Below are positions 16,896-25,657 of a DNA stretch of 64,000 nucleotides, one piece after another. The stretch comes from MED-G105 sp965263305 (lineage in GTDB: Bacteria; Pseudomonadota; Alphaproteobacteria; Caulobacterales; Parvularculaceae), in NCBI GenBank assembly GCA_965263305.1, contig OZ253666.1:1674001-1738000 (forward strand), given 5' to 3'. The position numbers and the translations under genes were made by a program. Within the stretch, counting starts at the first letter, position 1. The number at the start of each line of letters is the position of its first letter. Below the pieces are notes generated by a model. It saw nothing but the letters and a program-made list of their open reading frames with translations. It had not been told where the DNA came from and ran no database searches.

Positions 16896-17708
16896 TTACC
16901 GGCGCTTAAGCGGTGGTTGGATGCGACAGGCATGATGTAAAGGGCCATGGCCTGAGCCGAGCCCTTGCGCCCCGTCGATTGCTTCGCGGACATAGCCGAC
17001 AGCCGCGATGCAGGCATCGGTTAAGTCAACGCCAAACGCCAACTGGGTCGCGATGGCCGACGCCAGGGTGCATCCGGTGCCGTGGGTCGACGTTGTCTCA
17101 ACCCGCACGCCGTTGATGGGCGTCGCCCCGTCCTCGGTCACCAACACGTCGGTGATCGTGTCTCCGGTAAGATGACCGCCTTTGACGAGGGCGGCCCGGG
17201 CGCTGAACCTCGATCGCAATTCCTCGCCAGCGCTGGTCAAATCCGCCGGCGTCGCCACGGGGTTTCCGGTTAAGGCCGCTGCTTCTTCGGAATTGGGCGT
17301 GATAATCGTTGCGAGGGAAATAAGGCGCGCACGAATGACATCAATAACGCCCTTCCCCGCCAGGCTGTCACCGCTGGTCGCGACAAGGACGGGGTCGAGG
17401 ACTACGGGGATTGTGTCTGCGACAGGGGTGATTGTCTCTGCAATAGTCTCGGCCGCATCGGCGTTTCCAATCATGCCGATCTTAATGGCGTCAGCCCCAA
17501 TATCATCAAGAACAGCATTCATCTGATCCCGGATGAAAGATGGCTCAATCGATTGAACCGCCGTCACCCCAAGGGTATTTTGAACCGTCAGCGCGGTAAT
17601 GGCGGTTGCGGCGTAGCCGCCAAGGGCGGTGACGGTTTTAATGTCCGCCTGGATCCCCGCCCCGCCAGAGGGGTCGGAGCCGGCGATAATAAGAACGCGG
17701 CCAGTCAT
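16896..17708 (-). CDS. thiD: Hydroxymethylpyrimidine/phosphomethylpyrimidine kinase
   Basis: A 270-residue ribokinase-fold enzyme that phosphorylates HMP and HMP-phosphate in thiamine synthesis. The N-terminus (VLIIAGSDPSGGAGIQADIKT) is the ThiD signature. Other landmarks are TALTVQNTLGV, KIGMIGN, VVLDPVLVATSGD, LITPNSEEAAALTG and the anion-hole/catalytic THGTGCTLASAIAT. The start at 17708 matches the family but has no good ribosome site. The gene is not preceded by a TPP riboswitch; the only such element in the window is 13 kb away on the other strand. The neighbours are unrelated to thiamine. Confidence 0.95.
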   Translation of the reverse strand: MTGRVLIIAGSDPSGGAGIQADIKTVTALGGYAATAITALTVQNTLGVTAVQSIEPSFIRDQMNAVLDDIGADAIKIGMIGNADAAETIAETITPVADTIPVVLDPVLVATSGDSLAGKGVIDVIRARLISLATIITPNSEEAAALTGNPVATPADLTSAGEELRSRFSARAALVKGGHLTGDTITDVLVTEDGATPINGVRVETTSTHGTGCTLASAIATQLAFGVDLTDACIAAVGYVREAIDGAQGLGSGHGPLHHACRIQPPLKRR

Positions 17709-17860
17709 CTGTCGGGCTTAGCCCAGAATAGCGGACAGGAACAGTGACCAGATGTGCGGTCGCAAGACTGGATCTGTCGTTGCCATGTCATCAATCCGTG
17801 ATTAGCCAAAAGGGCATCTGAACGGTAAAAACAGGGCGGATTTTGTTGGAGATCTTGACG

Positions 17861-18529
17861 ATGCGGCGGCGATTGCACGCTCTTAAAGTTGTGAATTACC
17901 TCAAAACGTTGCTGGGGAAGATGCTGGCGTGGGCCGGATTGTTTGCGCTCGCAGCGCTGTTGGCGGCATGCGCCTCCACCCCGCCAGATAATATTGGGAA
18001 CGCCTGCGACATCTTCAAAGACAAGGGCGGGTGGTACAAGGCCACCCATCGGGCCGAAAAGAAATGGGGCCTGCCAAAGCATATCCAATTGGCGATCATC
18101 CGGCAGGAATCCGGGTTCGATGCAGACGCAAAACCCGGGCGCAAACGGTTTTTGTTTGTTTTCCCGGGCGCCCGAAAATCCACAGCGCGGGGCTTCCCCC
18201 AGGCGGTGGAAGGAACATGGGATCTTTACAAGCGCGAAAGCGGCAATCGCGGCGCTAATCGCAAGAGTTTCCGAGATGCGGCGGATTTCGTCTCCTGGTA
18301 CGGCCGCGAGAGCACACGGCGCAATGGCGTTGGCCTGTCAGACGCTTACGGACAATATCTCAACTATCATGAAGGATGGGCCGGCTATGCGCGCGGTACG
18401 CATCGGCGCAAACGATGGCTGCAGGATTCAGCGAGGGCGGTCGCGCGCAACGCCGCCAACTATCGCCGCCAGTTAGATCGTTGCGAGCGACGTTTCCGAC
18501 GGGGCGTGCCGTTTGTACCGTTTATTTAA
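17861..18529 (+). CDS. Lytic transglycosylase-type lipoprotein
   Basis: A 222-residue lipoprotein. The signal region ends in LAALLAACAS, a good lipobox. The mature protein contains an SLT-like domain: WGLPKHIQLAIIRQESGFDADAKPG carries the catalytic Glu in RQESGF, followed by STARGFPQAVEGTW and a region with YHEGWAGYARGTHR typical of one clade of soluble transglycosylases. It would cleave peptidoglycan from an outer-membrane anchor. The ATG at 17861 has GGAGA eight bases upstream; the earlier TTG in frame is part of that ribosome site. The basic C-terminal tail (CERRFRRGVPFVPFI) is unusual. Confidence 0.82.
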   Translation: MRRRLHALKVVNYLKTLLGKMLAWAGLFALAALLAACASTPPDNIGNACDIFKDKGGWYKATHRAEKKWGLPKHIQLAIIRQESGFDADAKPGRKRFLFVFPGARKSTARGFPQAVEGTWDLYKRESGNRGANRKSFRDAADFVSWYGRESTRRNGVGLSDAYGQYLNYHEGWAGYARGTHRRKRWLQDSARAVARNAANYRRQLDRCERRFRRGVPFVPFI

Positions 18530-18562
18530 TCTTTCTTTGATCGTTGTGCGTATTCTTTCAAA

Positions 18563-19285
18563 ATGAAGACAAAAGGATCTCAATTTGTGTTGAAGCGTTG
18601 GTTTTTGATGTGCGCCCTGTGTTTTTTGGGGCTAGCGCCAAGTCGGGCCGCCGCCCAGGACACCCAGCTGTGGACCTCGCTGTTCGCCAATGGCCCCGTG
18701 AAGGATGATGGGCGTTTTCTGCTATGGTTCGATGGGCATGCGCGCTTTAGCAACGATGTCAGCCAGCTGGGGGTGTCGATTATCCGACCCGGGCTAGGGT
18801 ATCGCGTCAACAAACGTCTTTCTCTATGGGCCGGTTACGCCCATGTCATCGCGCGCCCTAATCGCGATATCGCACCGGACGCCGACAATGTGGTTGATAA
18901 CCGCATTTGGCAACAAGCGACCTATTCATTGACTGGTGGTAACGGGCCCTTCCGCCTTTCCGGCCGGACGCGCCTTGAGCAACGTTTTCTGAATACCGGC
19001 GATGAGACAGGGTATCGCCTGCGCCAATTTTTCCGCCTGACCCGGCCGTTTGAAGAGTCGCGTTGGTCGGCGACGGCGTGGAACGAAGTGTTTATCGCCC
19101 TGAACGACACGGATTTCGGCGCCCGCGCAGGATACGATCAAAATAGAACATTTGTCGGGATGAACTACAAAGCGAACGCGCGGGTACGGTTGGAAGGGGG
19201 ATATCTCTTCAACCACATCCGCCGCGAATCCGCGCCGGATGCATTCAATCACAATGTATCGGTCAGTATCTCTACGTCCTTTTAG
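18563..19285 (+). CDS. DUF2490 outer-membrane protein
   Basis: A 240-residue exported protein with a cleavable signal (AAAQD about residue 32). The rest is rich in alternating aromatic and polar strands (QLWTSLFANG, RLSLWAGYAHV, RLRQFFRLTRPF, RVRLEGGYLFNH) and ends in Phe (SVSISTSF), as expected for a small outer-membrane beta-barrel. The pattern matches DUF2490, whose function is unknown. It follows the transglycosylase gene by 33 bases on the same strand and may be cotranscribed. Its stop overlaps that of selO, which converges from the other strand, by four bases. Confidence 0.8.
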   Translation: MKTKGSQFVLKRWFLMCALCFLGLAPSRAAAQDTQLWTSLFANGPVKDDGRFLLWFDGHARFSNDVSQLGVSIIRPGLGYRVNKRLSLWAGYAHVIARPNRDIAPDADNVVDNRIWQQATYSLTGGNGPFRLSGRTRLEQRFLNTGDETGYRLRQFFRLTRPFEESRWSATAWNEVFIALNDTDFGARAGYDQNRTFVGMNYKANARVRLEGGYLFNHIRRESAPDAFNHNVSVSISTSF

Positions 19286-20748
19286 GCCGTTGGTTTATAA
19301 ACAGACGCGTTGAACCCATAGCCGAGCCGCATTGTCTCAATCTCTGCGAGCTTTTTGGCGATCCCGGACCAATCGTCATGCTCTGCGATCTGGTCCCACA
19401 ACGCCTCCACCTCACCAATCAGCATGGTGCACGGGGTTTCCTGTTGGAAATATTCATGGTCAAGGCGCTCGGGCGCCGCCGGCGCGTAGGCGAGGAGTTT
19501 CTCTTTTACCGATGTAAACGGCCCATTTCCCCCAGTGCCGTAGTAGCTGGCGGCCGGGCTCGCCTCAGCGCGCGCTTCGCTGGCGGCGCCGCCGAACCAG
19601 TCAAAAAAGCATTGCTCAAAGGGCGCTTGGGATTTTTGCATCCATTCAAGCCACGCGACGATAAAGGCGAAGGCTTCCTGCCTGTCGGCTGCGTCGGGTT
19701 CTTGCAGACCGAGACGCTTGAAAAACGCGGTCACCATTGCGGCTTCAAAATAGTCTCCAAAGCGTTTTAGGGCGTCATTCAGCGGGGCTTCCTCTGACAC
19801 CATCGCGAAGATGCCGCCGAGGCGCGATAAGTTCCATGCTGCGGCGTCGGGTTGGCGGCCATAGGCGTAGAGCTGCTGATGGTCGAAATACGCGGCGGTG
19901 AAGGTGTAATCCATGAGGGGTAAAAACCGCCAGGGCCCGTAGTCAAAGCTCTCCCCCGTGACATTCATATTATCCGTATTCAGAACACCATGGACAAAAC
20001 CGGCCGCCATCCATTGGGCGGCGAGGCGCGCCGTTCTGGCGACGACCCGGTCAAAGAACGCAGCCGGGACTTCGGCATCGCTAAGGGGCGATAAGTCTGG
20101 GTCGAAATGACGGACGCAATAGCGAATTAGATTGTTAATCGCCTCGCGATCGCCTTCGAACCCCAATCGTTGGAACGCGCCAAACCGGATATGGGAATGA
20201 CCAAGCCGGGTGAGGACGGCGCTGCGCGTTGGCGACGGTTCGTCATGGCGCTCCAGGGCCTCGCCCGTCTCGACAACGCTAAAAGTTTTTGAGGTATAGA
20301 CGCCAAGGGCCTCCAGCATTTCTGTCGCTAGAACCTCTCGAACCGCGCCTTTCAGGGTTAAGCGCCCATCGGCCGTGCGGGAGTATGGCGTCCGCCCGGA
20401 GCCTTTTGTGCCGAGATCGAGTAAGCGCCCTTGATCATCGCGCATTTGCGCAAACAGAAAACCTCGCCCGTCGCCGATATCAGGATTGTAGTGGCGAAAC
20501 TGATGTCCGTGATAGCGCAGCGCCAGCGGTTCTTTCAGGTTATCCGGCAACGGATCGAAAGCAGCAAAATGAGCGACCCATTGATCATCCGTCAAATGGT
20601 CTAGGCCAATCGCCCTCGCCCAGCGATTATTGCGATAGCGCAGGGTCTGCTCAGGGAACGCCGCCGGTGTGACGGCGTCAAAGAATGGGGCGCCATCTTC
20701 CTCGGGGCCAAGGTCGCGGATCGCTGGGTCGGGTTTATAGGAAGCCAT
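19282..20748 (-). CDS. selO: Protein adenylyltransferase SelO (YdiU/UPF0061 family)
   Basis: A 488-residue pseudokinase-fold enzyme that transfers AMP from ATP to proteins. Characteristic segments are ALRYHGHQFRHYNPDIGDGRGFLFAQM, LDLGTKGSGRTPYSR (nucleotide binding), GVYTSKTFSVVETGE, and FVHGVLNTDNMNVTGESFDYGPWRF with the DNMN and DYGP metal-binding motifs. The ATG at 20748 (MASYKPDP) is preferred; an in-frame TTG lies at 20781. Length is normal. SelO is tied to redox stress responses in other bacteria, but nothing in the neighbourhood adds to that. Confidence 0.93.
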   Translation of the reverse strand: MASYKPDPAIRDLGPEEDGAPFFDAVTPAAFPEQTLRYRNNRWARAIGLDHLTDDQWVAHFAAFDPLPDNLKEPLALRYHGHQFRHYNPDIGDGRGFLFAQMRDDQGRLLDLGTKGSGRTPYSRTADGRLTLKGAVREVLATEMLEALGVYTSKTFSVVETGEALERHDEPSPTRSAVLTRLGHSHIRFGAFQRLGFEGDREAINNLIRYCVRHFDPDLSPLSDAEVPAAFFDRVVARTARLAAQWMAAGFVHGVLNTDNMNVTGESFDYGPWRFLPLMDYTFTAAYFDHQQLYAYGRQPDAAAWNLSRLGGIFAMVSEEAPLNDALKRFGDYFEAAMVTAFFKRLGLQEPDAADRQEAFAFIVAWLEWMQKSQAPFEQCFFDWFGGAASEARAEASPAASYYGTGGNGPFTSVKEKLLAYAPAAPERLDHEYFQQETPCTMLIGEVEALWDQIAEHDDWSGIAKKLAEIETMRLGYGFNASVYKPTA

Positions 20749-20802
20749 GCCCCTCGATAGGGCATAGGCCGGCAATTGCAACTGATCGCCGGATGGGTTG
20801 CT

Positions 20803-21453
20803 TTAGCGAATAAAGGTCGGCCGCTTTGCCCGCCGTCTTACGAGGGCGCCAACGCCTGCGAGACCGGCGAGAAATAGCGGCGCGCCAGCGGGCAGAGGCG
20901 TTGCGAAGATTTCCTCATCCGCCCCCGCCTCACCTAGAGCGACGCCCTCGATTGTGAGGGCAAGAGAAATGGCGCTGACGCGTGCCTCGACGATGTCGAA
21001 TAAATCGGGAAACCGTACGCCAGCGGTGAACGCGATAAACCCATCGAGTAAATCGGCGATGTTCTCGTCGGAAAGCCGCAATGTGCCGCCGAAGGATTTT
21101 CCTTCGGGCGTAAAGCCTCGGAAAAAGCTAAACGTTTGGGCGCCAAAACCAAGATCTAAAATTTCAGCGATCCCGAATCCGTCCTGGCAGCCTTGTTGGT
21201 AAATCAGGCAAGGATCGACTGAAATGGTGACAGAATTGATGCTCTCAAATTCGGTGTCAAAATCGAAAATGCTCGACTGGCTGGTGTTGGTTAATTCTTC
21301 AAACGTTACGGTACGAACGAATGTCGCGGCCTGGGCTGAGCCAACGCCGGATAGCGTTGCAAAGACACTCGCAACGGCAATGATCATTGCTGCTGCGAAA
21401 CGCTGGAACCCCAGTTTCCGGGGTGTCTTGGTTATCCAATCCCGCTTTTGCAC
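20803..21453 (-). CDS. Exported protein with VPLPA-CTERM-type sorting signal
   Basis: A 216-residue secreted protein. It has a signal sequence (AAAMIIAVASVFATLSGVGSAQA), a beta-rich middle without recognised domain (one CLIYQQGC Cys pair) and a C-terminal sorting signal: TPLPAGAPLFLAGLAGVGALVRRRAK, i.e. motif, membrane helix and Arg cluster. This is the VPLPA variant of PEP-CTERM signals used by alphaproteobacteria and would be processed by an exosortase. No exosortase is in the window. The start is taken as GTG at 21453, with GGAAGG seven bases upstream; a second GTG lies at 21468. Confidence 0.8.
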   Translation of the reverse strand: MQKRDWITKTPRKLGFQRFAAAMIIAVASVFATLSGVGSAQAATFVRTVTFEELTNTSQSSIFDFDTEFESINSVTISVDPCLIYQQGCQDGFGIAEILDLGFGAQTFSFFRGFTPEGKSFGGTLRLSDENIADLLDGFIAFTAGVRFPDLFDIVEARVSAISLALTIEGVALGEAGADEEIFATPLPAGAPLFLAGLAGVGALVRRRAKRPTFIR

Positions 21454-21698
21454 GTCGTTGCCTTCCACCGTTGGCCAATCAGTTTTCGCTTGTCAGCGCC
21501 ATGCAGTTTTTGGGCTAAAAAGCACAATCAGCCTTACCGCCGCGACCTGGATCGCAGCCCATAACGTCAATAATTGGCTTAAAAACCTAGGCGCGTTGCT
21601 CTCCTCCCAGAAAGCTACAACGACCGCTGTTGCGCCATTAACCCTTTACTGTCATTTCCTTAGTCATGAGTAACGCAGAAACATGACAAAAAAGCAAT

Positions 21699-22973
21699 AT
21701 GACGAGTAATTTTTCGGTGGAAAATTTAGACGACTCAGTGGTCAGGGCCGGTCCCAGTACTGAATGTTCGCCAAATGCGAGAGATGTTGAGGCGGCGGCG
21801 GCGCGAATTAAAGGACAGGTGATGCGCACCCCGATGGTGCGCGCCGAAAAGTTGTCGGCGCTGACCGGGGCTGATCTTTGGTTAAAGCTTGAAAACCTTC
21901 AGTATACCGGCGCCTTTAAAGAACGTGGCGCCCTCAATAAGCTTCTGTTGTTATCAGATGATGAGCGAAAAGCGGGCGTCATTGCAGCGTCTGCGGGAAA
22001 CCACGCTCAGGGCCTCGCCCGACACGCCGCGAAATTAGGGGTGGCGGCAACCATCGTCATGCCCACCACGACGCCTGATGTTAAGGTGCGCCAAACCCGG
22101 GATCTTGGCGCGAGTGTGGTGCTTCATGGATTGACCTTCGATGAGGCGCGGGAGCGGGCAGACGCATTGCAGGCGGATCGAGGCCTGATTTTCGTCCACC
22201 CCTTTGATGATCCAGACGTTATCGCGGGGCAGGGTACGGTGGCGTTAGAAATGCTCAGTGACGGGCCAGATTTCGATGCGCTCATCGCGCCCATCGGGGG
22301 TGGTGGGCTGATCGCCGGGATGGCCTTGGCGGCGAAAGCGGCGCGCCCCGAGTTGGAGATTATCGGCGTTCAGGCCGCTCTTTTCCCGTCCATGAAAAAT
22401 GCGATCACCGGTGAGAATGCGCCTATTGGCGACAGCACCCTTGCCGAAGGCATCGCTGTGAAAACCGCCGGGCGTCTGACCCGTGAGATCGTCCGGGAGA
22501 ACGTTGATGATATCGTCCTCGTCGAAGAGCGCATACTAGAGCGCGCGCTTAGCCTATTGATGAATGAGCAAAAACTGCTCGTCGAGGGGGCGGGCGCCGC
22601 CGGGCTCGCCGCCGTCTTGGCGGATCCTGCGCGTTTTAAGGGCCGCACGATTGGCCTTGTTCTGTGCGGTGGTAACATCGATCAGCGCCTCCTCTCGATG
22701 ATCCTGATGCGCGACCTGGCGCGTTCCGGCCGCCTTGCCCGATTGCGGGTGCTGTTGCTTGATATGCCCGGACAATTGGTCCGTGTCGCAAGCATCATCG
22801 CTGAAGAGGACGGCAATGTTATCGATGTCGGGCACCACAGAACCTATTCTGACTTGCCGGCGAAAATGACCTGTATGGACGTCACAATTGATACTCAGGG
22901 TCAGGATCATCTTGACCGGATCATCGCCCATCTCACCCGCGAAGGGTACCAAGTGGAGATCGCCGCGTACTAG
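21699..22973 (+). CDS. ilvA: Threonine ammonia-lyase (biosynthetic-type, with C-terminal ACT)
   Basis: A 424-residue PLP enzyme that deaminates threonine to 2-oxobutanoate, the first step toward isoleucine. The PLP lysine is in YTGAFKERGALNKL, the phosphate loop is IGGGGLIAGMALA, and ASAGNHAQGLARHA and FVHPFDDPDVIAGQGT are typical. A C-terminal ACT-like domain (RLRVLLLDMPGQLVRVASIIAEEDGNVIDVGHHR) follows, as in the short feedback-sensitive form. An N-terminal extension of about 25 residues precedes conserved sequence. The catabolic TdcB-like role cannot be excluded. The gene stands alone. Confidence 0.92.
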   Translation: MTSNFSVENLDDSVVRAGPSTECSPNARDVEAAAARIKGQVMRTPMVRAEKLSALTGADLWLKLENLQYTGAFKERGALNKLLLLSDDERKAGVIAASAGNHAQGLARHAAKLGVAATIVMPTTTPDVKVRQTRDLGASVVLHGLTFDEARERADALQADRGLIFVHPFDDPDVIAGQGTVALEMLSDGPDFDALIAPIGGGGLIAGMALAAKAARPELEIIGVQAALFPSMKNAITGENAPIGDSTLAEGIAVKTAGRLTREIVRENVDDIVLVEERILERALSLLMNEQKLLVEGAGAAGLAAVLADPARFKGRTIGLVLCGGNIDQRLLSMILMRDLARSGRLARLRVLLLDMPGQLVRVASIIAEEDGNVIDVGHHRTYSDLPAKMTCMDVTIDTQGQDHLDRIIAHLTREGYQVEIAAY

Positions 22974-23220
22974 GGTCTTAGGGTTGTTTTCGCGTCCGAA
23001 CTGAGTGTCGCAAATTTGCAGCATATCGGTGGTTCTCCTGTCATATTAGGACCCTAATTTCTTCCCCAGCAGTCCGATGCTGATGAGCGAGCGCCGCATA
23101 GAGCGCCGGCAATCCGAGATCCGACGACGCTGTAGCGATCATTTCCGCCCGGTGTCGTTACCGCGGTGAAAACCGCCCCGCGGTGTTTGGATGCGGCCCC
23201 CCTCAGTAAGGAGTGCTGTT

Positions 23221-23547
23221 ATGTCGAGCATTAACTTGCTGGCAGCGATAACCAGTGCCGCCGTGGCAGTGACGACAATTGGGGTGCTATTCTTACCCGA
23301 GAATAGTCAGCTTGATTTGACGATCCGTCGGTCAACATTCTCTAATACAGATGTCGTTCCGACGACCGACCACGGCCCATTGGTTCCAGATCAACATCCT
23401 ATTCCGGCGGCGGCATGTCGTCGGCGATCAGAGGTCGCGGCGATTGGCTGTGCTTTTGAAGATTTTGATCTACATAACGAAAAAGCCGCCCATGAAATTT
23501 CTCTCGAAATCCTGGACGGCTCTTATCAAGATCGGGATCATCGTTAA
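23221..23547 (+). CDS. Hypothetical small exported or membrane-anchored protein
   Basis: A possible 108-residue protein starting MSSINLLAAITSAAVAV, with one N-terminal hydrophobic segment and a polar remainder containing two Cys (AAACRRR, AIGCAFEDF). No family is recognised. Support comes from a good ribosome site (AAGGAG, seven bases before ATG 23221) and from a downstream rho-independent terminator at 23615-23634 in the same orientation. Codon usage is not striking and an overlapping frame is also open, so it may be spurious. Confidence 0.4.
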   Translation: MSSINLLAAITSAAVAVTTIGVLFLPENSQLDLTIRRSTFSNTDVVPTTDHGPLVPDQHPIPAAACRRRSEVAAIGCAFEDFDLHNEKAAHEISLEILDGSYQDRDHR

Positions 23548-23559
23548 AAATGATTCCTT

Positions 23560-23591
23560 GGGGCGCAGTGAGGTTGAAGGCGCTGCGCCCC
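23560..23591. repeat. Long GC-rich hairpin
   Basis: GGGGCGCAG (23560-23568) and CTGCGCCCC (23583-23591) form a perfect 9-bp stem. It is not followed by a T run and lies between the small gene and its terminator. Confidence 0.6.
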
Positions 23592-23614
23592 TAAATACAA
23601 ACGACTGTCGCAAT

Positions 23615-23634
23615 AAAGCACCTCTGTGCTTTTT
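23615..23634 (+). terminator. Rho-independent terminator
   Basis: AAAGCAC (23615-23621), loop CTCT, then GTGCTTTTT (23626-23634): a 7-bp stem ending in a T tract. It would end transcription of the small gene at 23221-23547. Confidence 0.7.
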
Positions 23635-23845
23635 GCAACACTGAAAGCCGTCAGACTGCGAATGAATTTCACTATCTGTCGGGAAAAAATCGCTGAGCCG
23701 CATGGGGTGCGCCTTTTTAAATGTTCGCGGGCGCGCCAACGGGGCGTTTATCGCGTTTAAAGGGCTGTTCATGGCGGCTTTTATTCTTCTACGTTGAATT
23801 GCGGGCGATTATCACTACATTTAAAAGTAGTCAGGCAGGGGCGCG

Positions 23846-25492
23846 ATGATGACATCCAATAGAAATTTGATGACCCGAAAGGCGCGCGTGCGCGCGGCGA
23901 CGCAAGATGAGGCGCGCCAAGCGCGCTACGCGGTTTGGTGTTGGGTGCTGGCGATCGGCGCGGCGCTGTTCGCGTTTGCAGCATTCGCGCAGGAAGCGCG
24001 CCCAACCTCTTCGAAAGAAGGCGTCGTTTTATCCCTCAATGGGCCGGTAACACCCGCCAGCGCCGATTACCTCGTGCGCGAGATTGAGTTGGCGGACGAG
24101 GCCAATAAGGAATTGATTGTTCTAGAGATCGACACCCCCGGCGGTCTTGTCGATTCCATGAAATCCATCATCAAAGCGGTTCTAGCGTCTGAGACGCCGG
24201 TCGCGACCTTCGTGTCGCCCCAGGGCGCCCGGTCGGCGAGCGCGGGGCTCTACATTATGTATTCCGCCCATGTGTCCGCTATGGCGCCGGCGACCAATAC
24301 GGGTGCGGCGACACCGGTGGAAATTGGCGGGGCGCCGTCGGATGAGGATTCCTTCGGCGATGAAAACCCCTTTGAGGATATTCGCGAAAACGGGCCTGAG
24401 GACGAAGTAACGGGGGATGAAACGGCGGCTGATGGAGCGACGGAGGAGAACGCTTCTGAAGATAGTGCGGTTGCGGCAGCCCCGGTTGATGCGCCGACGC
24501 CGGTTGTCGGCGAGCGCGGACCGTCTGATACGCCGCCCCTTGGCAATAGCGATGCGCTTCGCGCAAAGGTCATCAATGACTCCGTCGCTTATATTCGTGC
24601 GCTCGCCGAAGAACGCGGTCGCAATGCGGACTGGGCGGAGCGGGCCGTGCGCGAGGCTGTATCGGTGACCTCCCGGGAAGCTCTTGAGCTTGGCGTGATC
24701 GATCTCATCGCGGATGATCTTGATGATCTGCTCCGCCAGATTGACGGCAAAGAGGTCAAGACGGCGGGGGGCCTCGTGGTGTTGAACACCAGCGATCTCA
24801 TTATCGAGCGGATTGAGCCGACGTTGATCGAAAAGATACTCGGCTTTTTCGCCAACCCCAATGTGGCGGTCATCTTAATGTCCCTCGGGACCACTGGTCT
24901 TATCATTGAGATGTGGAATCCGGGGTCGATATTCCCGGGTGTCACCGGGGCGATCTGTCTGTTACTCGGCTTCTATTCGTTTCAGGTTCTTCCCTACAAC
25001 GCACTGCCATTGGCGCTTATGGCGTTGGGGGCGTTTCTTATCATCATCGAGGCGTACACCCCCACCTTCGGGATCGCGGGGCTCGTGGGTCTCGCGGTTT
25101 TCGGCGCCGGCGCTTACTTCCTCTTCCCCGAAGAGTTTCGCGTCGCGCCGTCTCTTATTGCGACCTTGATGGCGGCGGGCGCTGCGTTCCTCGGTCTAAT
25201 TCTTTTCGCGCTTCTCGGTTCGCGTGGGCAAGGCCCCATGATCGGGGCGGAGGCGATCCGCAAACGCGAGGGCGTTGTTGATGATTGGGACGGCCGTGAA
25301 GGCTGGGTCATTGTTGAAGGGGAGCGGTGGCGCGCCCGCGCTGACAAACCGCTGCAGCCCGGTGACAAGGTTCGCGTTGTTGATGTCGACGGGCTCGTGC
25401 TGGTCGTCCGCCAGGCAAAAGGGCAGCCGATGCTCTCCAGCGCCATGGAGCGCTTGGCCCAAGGGCGCGCGGCGGCAAAAAACGAAGCTTAG
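23846..25492 (+). CDS. NfeD-family membrane serine protease (ClpP-class)
   Basis: A 548-residue long-form NfeD. An N-terminal signal/anchor (~residues 28-50) leads to a ClpP-like protease domain: IDTPGGLVDSMKSIIKAVL, the nucleophile Ser in ARSASAGLYIMYSAH, and a later region KVINDSVAYIRALAEERGRN with the expected catalytic Lys. An acidic, low-complexity insert of ~75 residues (about 155-230, rich in Glu/Asp/Ala) splits the domain. Four to five membrane helices and a C-terminal OB-fold NfeD domain (GREGWVIVEGERWRARADKPLQPGDKVRVV) follow. It is paired with a slipin gene downstream, the usual NfeD-stomatin partnership in membrane protein quality control. Confidence 0.92.
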   Translation: MMTSNRNLMTRKARVRAATQDEARQARYAVWCWVLAIGAALFAFAAFAQEARPTSSKEGVVLSLNGPVTPASADYLVREIELADEANKELIVLEIDTPGGLVDSMKSIIKAVLASETPVATFVSPQGARSASAGLYIMYSAHVSAMAPATNTGAATPVEIGGAPSDEDSFGDENPFEDIRENGPEDEVTGDETAADGATEENASEDSAVAAAPVDAPTPVVGERGPSDTPPLGNSDALRAKVINDSVAYIRALAEERGRNADWAERAVREAVSVTSREALELGVIDLIADDLDDLLRQIDGKEVKTAGGLVVLNTSDLIIERIEPTLIEKILGFFANPNVAVILMSLGTTGLIIEMWNPGSIFPGVTGAICLLLGFYSFQVLPYNALPLALMALGAFLIIIEAYTPTFGIAGLVGLAVFGAGAYFLFPEEFRVAPSLIATLMAAGAAFLGLILFALLGSRGQGPMIGAEAIRKREGVVDDWDGREGWVIVEGERWRARADKPLQPGDKVRVVDVDGLVLVVRQAKGQPMLSSAMERLAQGRAAAKNEA

Positions 25493-25657
25493 AACGTCAT
25501 GCCTGCCTAGAAACGAATCGCGAAACGGGTCTAGGAAATCGAGTTCAGAACGAAGTCACCTCTTCGTAAAGGGATACCGGCGCATCTCGGGAGCATGGGC
25601 GCTGGAGATAAGCAGGGACTGCTCCAGCATCATTGTTGAACAGCCAGAGGACCCAAT

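Noticed and set aside
22979..23060. Separated inverted pair TTAGGGT / ACCCTAA
   Set aside because: Short and too far apart (about 65 bases) to be a convincing terminator or operator.
23351..23644. 97-codon frame overlapping the small exported gene
   Set aside because: It lacks a ribosome site and reads through the terminator hairpin.
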